A DNA stretch of 64,000 bases, taken from contig NZ_SHKN01000001.1 in the NCBI RefSeq assembly GCF_004217115.1, positions 434,001-498,000 on the forward strand, given 5' to 3'. The stretch comes from Ancylomarina subtilis. Lineage in GTDB: Bacteria > Bacteroidota > Bacteroidia > Bacteroidales > Marinifilaceae. Shown here in pieces: positions 62,653-64,000 of the stretch; the first letter of the stretch is position 1, and each line of letters starts with the position of its first letter. The notes beneath the pieces were generated by a model, which saw nothing but the letters and a program-made list of their open reading frames with translations, was not told the origin of the DNA and searched no databases. The position numbers were made by a program, and so were the translations under genes.

Positions 62653-64000
62653 TTAGTTTGACTCTCCAAAAATTCGTTTCACACCAGTGTAATTAATCTC
62701 TTCTTGATCTTTCAAAAAATCGATCAGGCATTCTGCAGTGGTGATGAATGCATTTTGCCCTTCATCAGTGTGATCAAAGGTGTAGGCACTCGCAATATAG
62801 GAACTCAGTCCAACTTTATACGTTTTCGTTTCATCCAATAAACTGCCGTCGTAGTTCTCCAGCTGAATTTCTCCTTGTCCCAAATAGCGATAGTTGATCC
62901 CGGCAACTTTTAAGTCGCCAAAGTTTGCACTCTTGATTAAGGAACGAATTTCGTTGCAAGTCATTTCGAACACAATTACTTCATTGTTGAAAGGGTCGAG
63001 CTCGTAAACATCTCTGATTTTGATATCGCCCATAGGTAACCAGCTGCGAATGCCGCCTGAATTTTGAAAGGCAATATCTGTCTTAACTTTCCAATTAATG
63101 GCATCGGTCATGAGCGAGCCCAATTCGTCTTTGTTGCTGAAAGGAGCCAGATTTTGAGCGATGACCTTATCTAGAGTTGAATTGTTATTGTATTCGCTCA
63201 CAAGTGCCGCAATTTCGGTATCCGTTTCGCTTAGGTTTTCCACCTCAATCAGTTTTGCCGATTTTGAAATGACAAGGCCATCTTCAATTTTAATATCGAT
63301 ACGGCCAATATAATTACCACTTGAACCGGCCTGACAGATTAAAGCCTTGTTTTGGATGTAAGGCGAACTGATAACCGAGTGTGAATGCCCGCCAATAATC
63401 AGATCAATTTCGTCGTAGGTGTCGGCCAATGTGCGGTCTGAGCCTTGTCCCAGGTGGGAGAGAACGATAAACAGGTTGTTGTCTGTTTTCAGATTGGTAT
63501 AGTCTTCTGTTGTATACTTGTAGTAAGGAAAATGAATGCCTTCAACCTTGTCGGGGTGAGTAGATGGTATGTAGCGGTCTCCAATTTTTGTTTGGGTTTC
63601 GATAAGCCCCAATACGATAATTGGAAAATCGGTTTTTGTTTTAAGGGTGATATAGGCTTTCGGTTGATTTAGGGTGGCGCTTTCAGTATCCATATTGGCA
63701 CAGATGAATGGAAAATTAGCCTGACTGATGCGTTGGTTTAAAATCGCCTGTCCGTAATCAAATTCGTGATTTCCAATGGCTGAAGCGTCAAACTTCAATC
63801 GGTTCATCAAATCGATCATGGGATAACCCTTTTCGGCATATTGATCGACAACAGGATTGCCGCTAAACAAATCGCCGGCTGATAGCAGAAAAACATTGTC
63901 GTTGTTTTCTCTCACCTGATTGATATAGGCTGCAATTTTTGGGAAATTGTTGATAGAAGCATGCAAATCGTTCATATGAAGAATGACGATGTTTTCGCTC
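62653..64000 (-). CDS. 5'-nucleotidase / UDP-sugar hydrolase family protein (5' partial)
   Basis: Binuclear metallophosphoesterase that would dephosphorylate nucleotides in the periplasm. The frame is open to the right edge: codons before the Met at 63975 read SENIVILH, completing ILHMNDLHA, the first metal-binding motif, so the real start and signal peptide lie outside the window. Further motifs: GDLFSGNP, IGNHEFDYG, LSHLGQGSD and GGHSHS. The C-terminal substrate domain begins near residue 280 (NQNLAPF-like) and includes FQNSGGIRSWL and DPFNNEVIVFEMT. At least 448 residues are visible. Confidence 0.92.
   Translation of the reverse strand, partial: SENIVILHMNDLHASINNFPKIAAYINQVRENNDNVFLLSAGDLFSGNPVVDQYAEKGYPMIDLMNRLKFDASAIGNHEFDYGQAILNQRISQANFPFICANMDTESATLNQPKAYITLKTKTDFPIIVLGLIETQTKIGDRYIPSTHPDKVEGIHFPYYKYTTEDYTNLKTDNNLFIVLSHLGQGSDRTLADTYDEIDLIIGGHSHSVISSPYIQNKALICQAGSSGNYIGRIDIKIEDGLVISKSAKLIEVENLSETDTEIAALVSEYNNNSTLDKVIAQNLAPFSNKDELGSLMTDAINWKVKTDIAFQNSGGIRSWLPMGDIKIRDVYELDPFNNEVIVFEMTCNEIRSLIKSANFGDLKVAGINYRYLGQGEIQLENYDGSLLDETKTYKVGLSSYIASAYTFDHTDEGQNAFITTAECLIDFLKDQEEINYTGVKRIFGESN

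Noticed and set aside
62653-63975. Complete nucleotidase starting at the Met at 63975
   Set aside because: That Met lies inside the conserved ILHMNDLH motif; the frame continues to the window edge.

Overview
The window reads as the chromosome of a low-GC member of the Bacteroidota, most likely an anaerobic or facultative marine or sediment Bacteroidales/Marinilabiliales. This is inferred from the gene families (S9 dipeptidyl peptidase, anaerobic NrdDG, IcmF, a large PPi-type PEP carboxykinase candidate), from TANNTTTG-type promoter elements, from weak Shine-Dalgarno sequences and from many short secreted lipoproteins. Both ends cut through genes: a fused B12-dependent acyl-CoA mutase (icmF) on the left and a 5'-nucleotidase family phosphoesterase on the right.

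Layout. 0-11 kb: icmF; three small secreted proteins; the anaerobic ribonucleotide reductase nrdD-nrdG behind a cobalamin riboswitch; a DPP-IV-like S9 peptidase. 11-12 kb: decayed gene remnants. 12-19 kb: an SDR/CPBP/epimerase operon, OsmC, a cysteine hydrolase, a LysR regulator and, divergently, urocanate hydratase. 19-23 kb: a lipocalin-like lipoprotein and a TldD/TldE protease pair. 23.1-28.6 kb: an AT-rich three-gene minus-strand cassette (MBL-fold hydrolase, trypsin-like protease fused to a HamA-like domain, Ski2-like helicase), closed at both ends by inward-facing hairpin elements. 28.6-30 kb: a gene-free, repeat-rich stretch with a roughly 21-bp tandem array. 30-37 kb: adenosine deaminase and single enzymes and transporters. 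37-42.6 kb: a porin/asparaginase/aspartase/C4-dicarboxylate carrier operon in which both enzymes carry signal peptides. 43.6-49 kb: acetyltransferase, pseudouridine synthase, radical SAM protein, SlyD and a glutamate-type symporter. 49.2-56.8 kb: the complete histidine operon hisG-D-C-B-H-A-F-IE behind two tandem attenuators with His-rich leader peptides. 57-64 kb: small conserved proteins, a YgjP-like metallopeptidase, a 1159-residue PPi-PEPCK candidate and the partial nucleotidase.

How the genes work together. The riboswitch ties the B12-independent NrdD to cobalamin supply, and the IcmF fragment shows that the cell uses B12. The exported asparaginase and aspartase would turn asparagine into fumarate outside the inner membrane for the Dcu-type carrier, fitting fumarate respiration. 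The main candidate for an undescribed system is the 23.1-28.6 kb cassette: it resembles Hachiman (HamA/HamB) but has a trypsin-like protease joined to the HamA-like part and an MBL enzyme added. Two other findings stand out: the duplicated his attenuator, and a structured leader with compensatory base changes found exactly 27 nt before the start codons of two unrelated genes.
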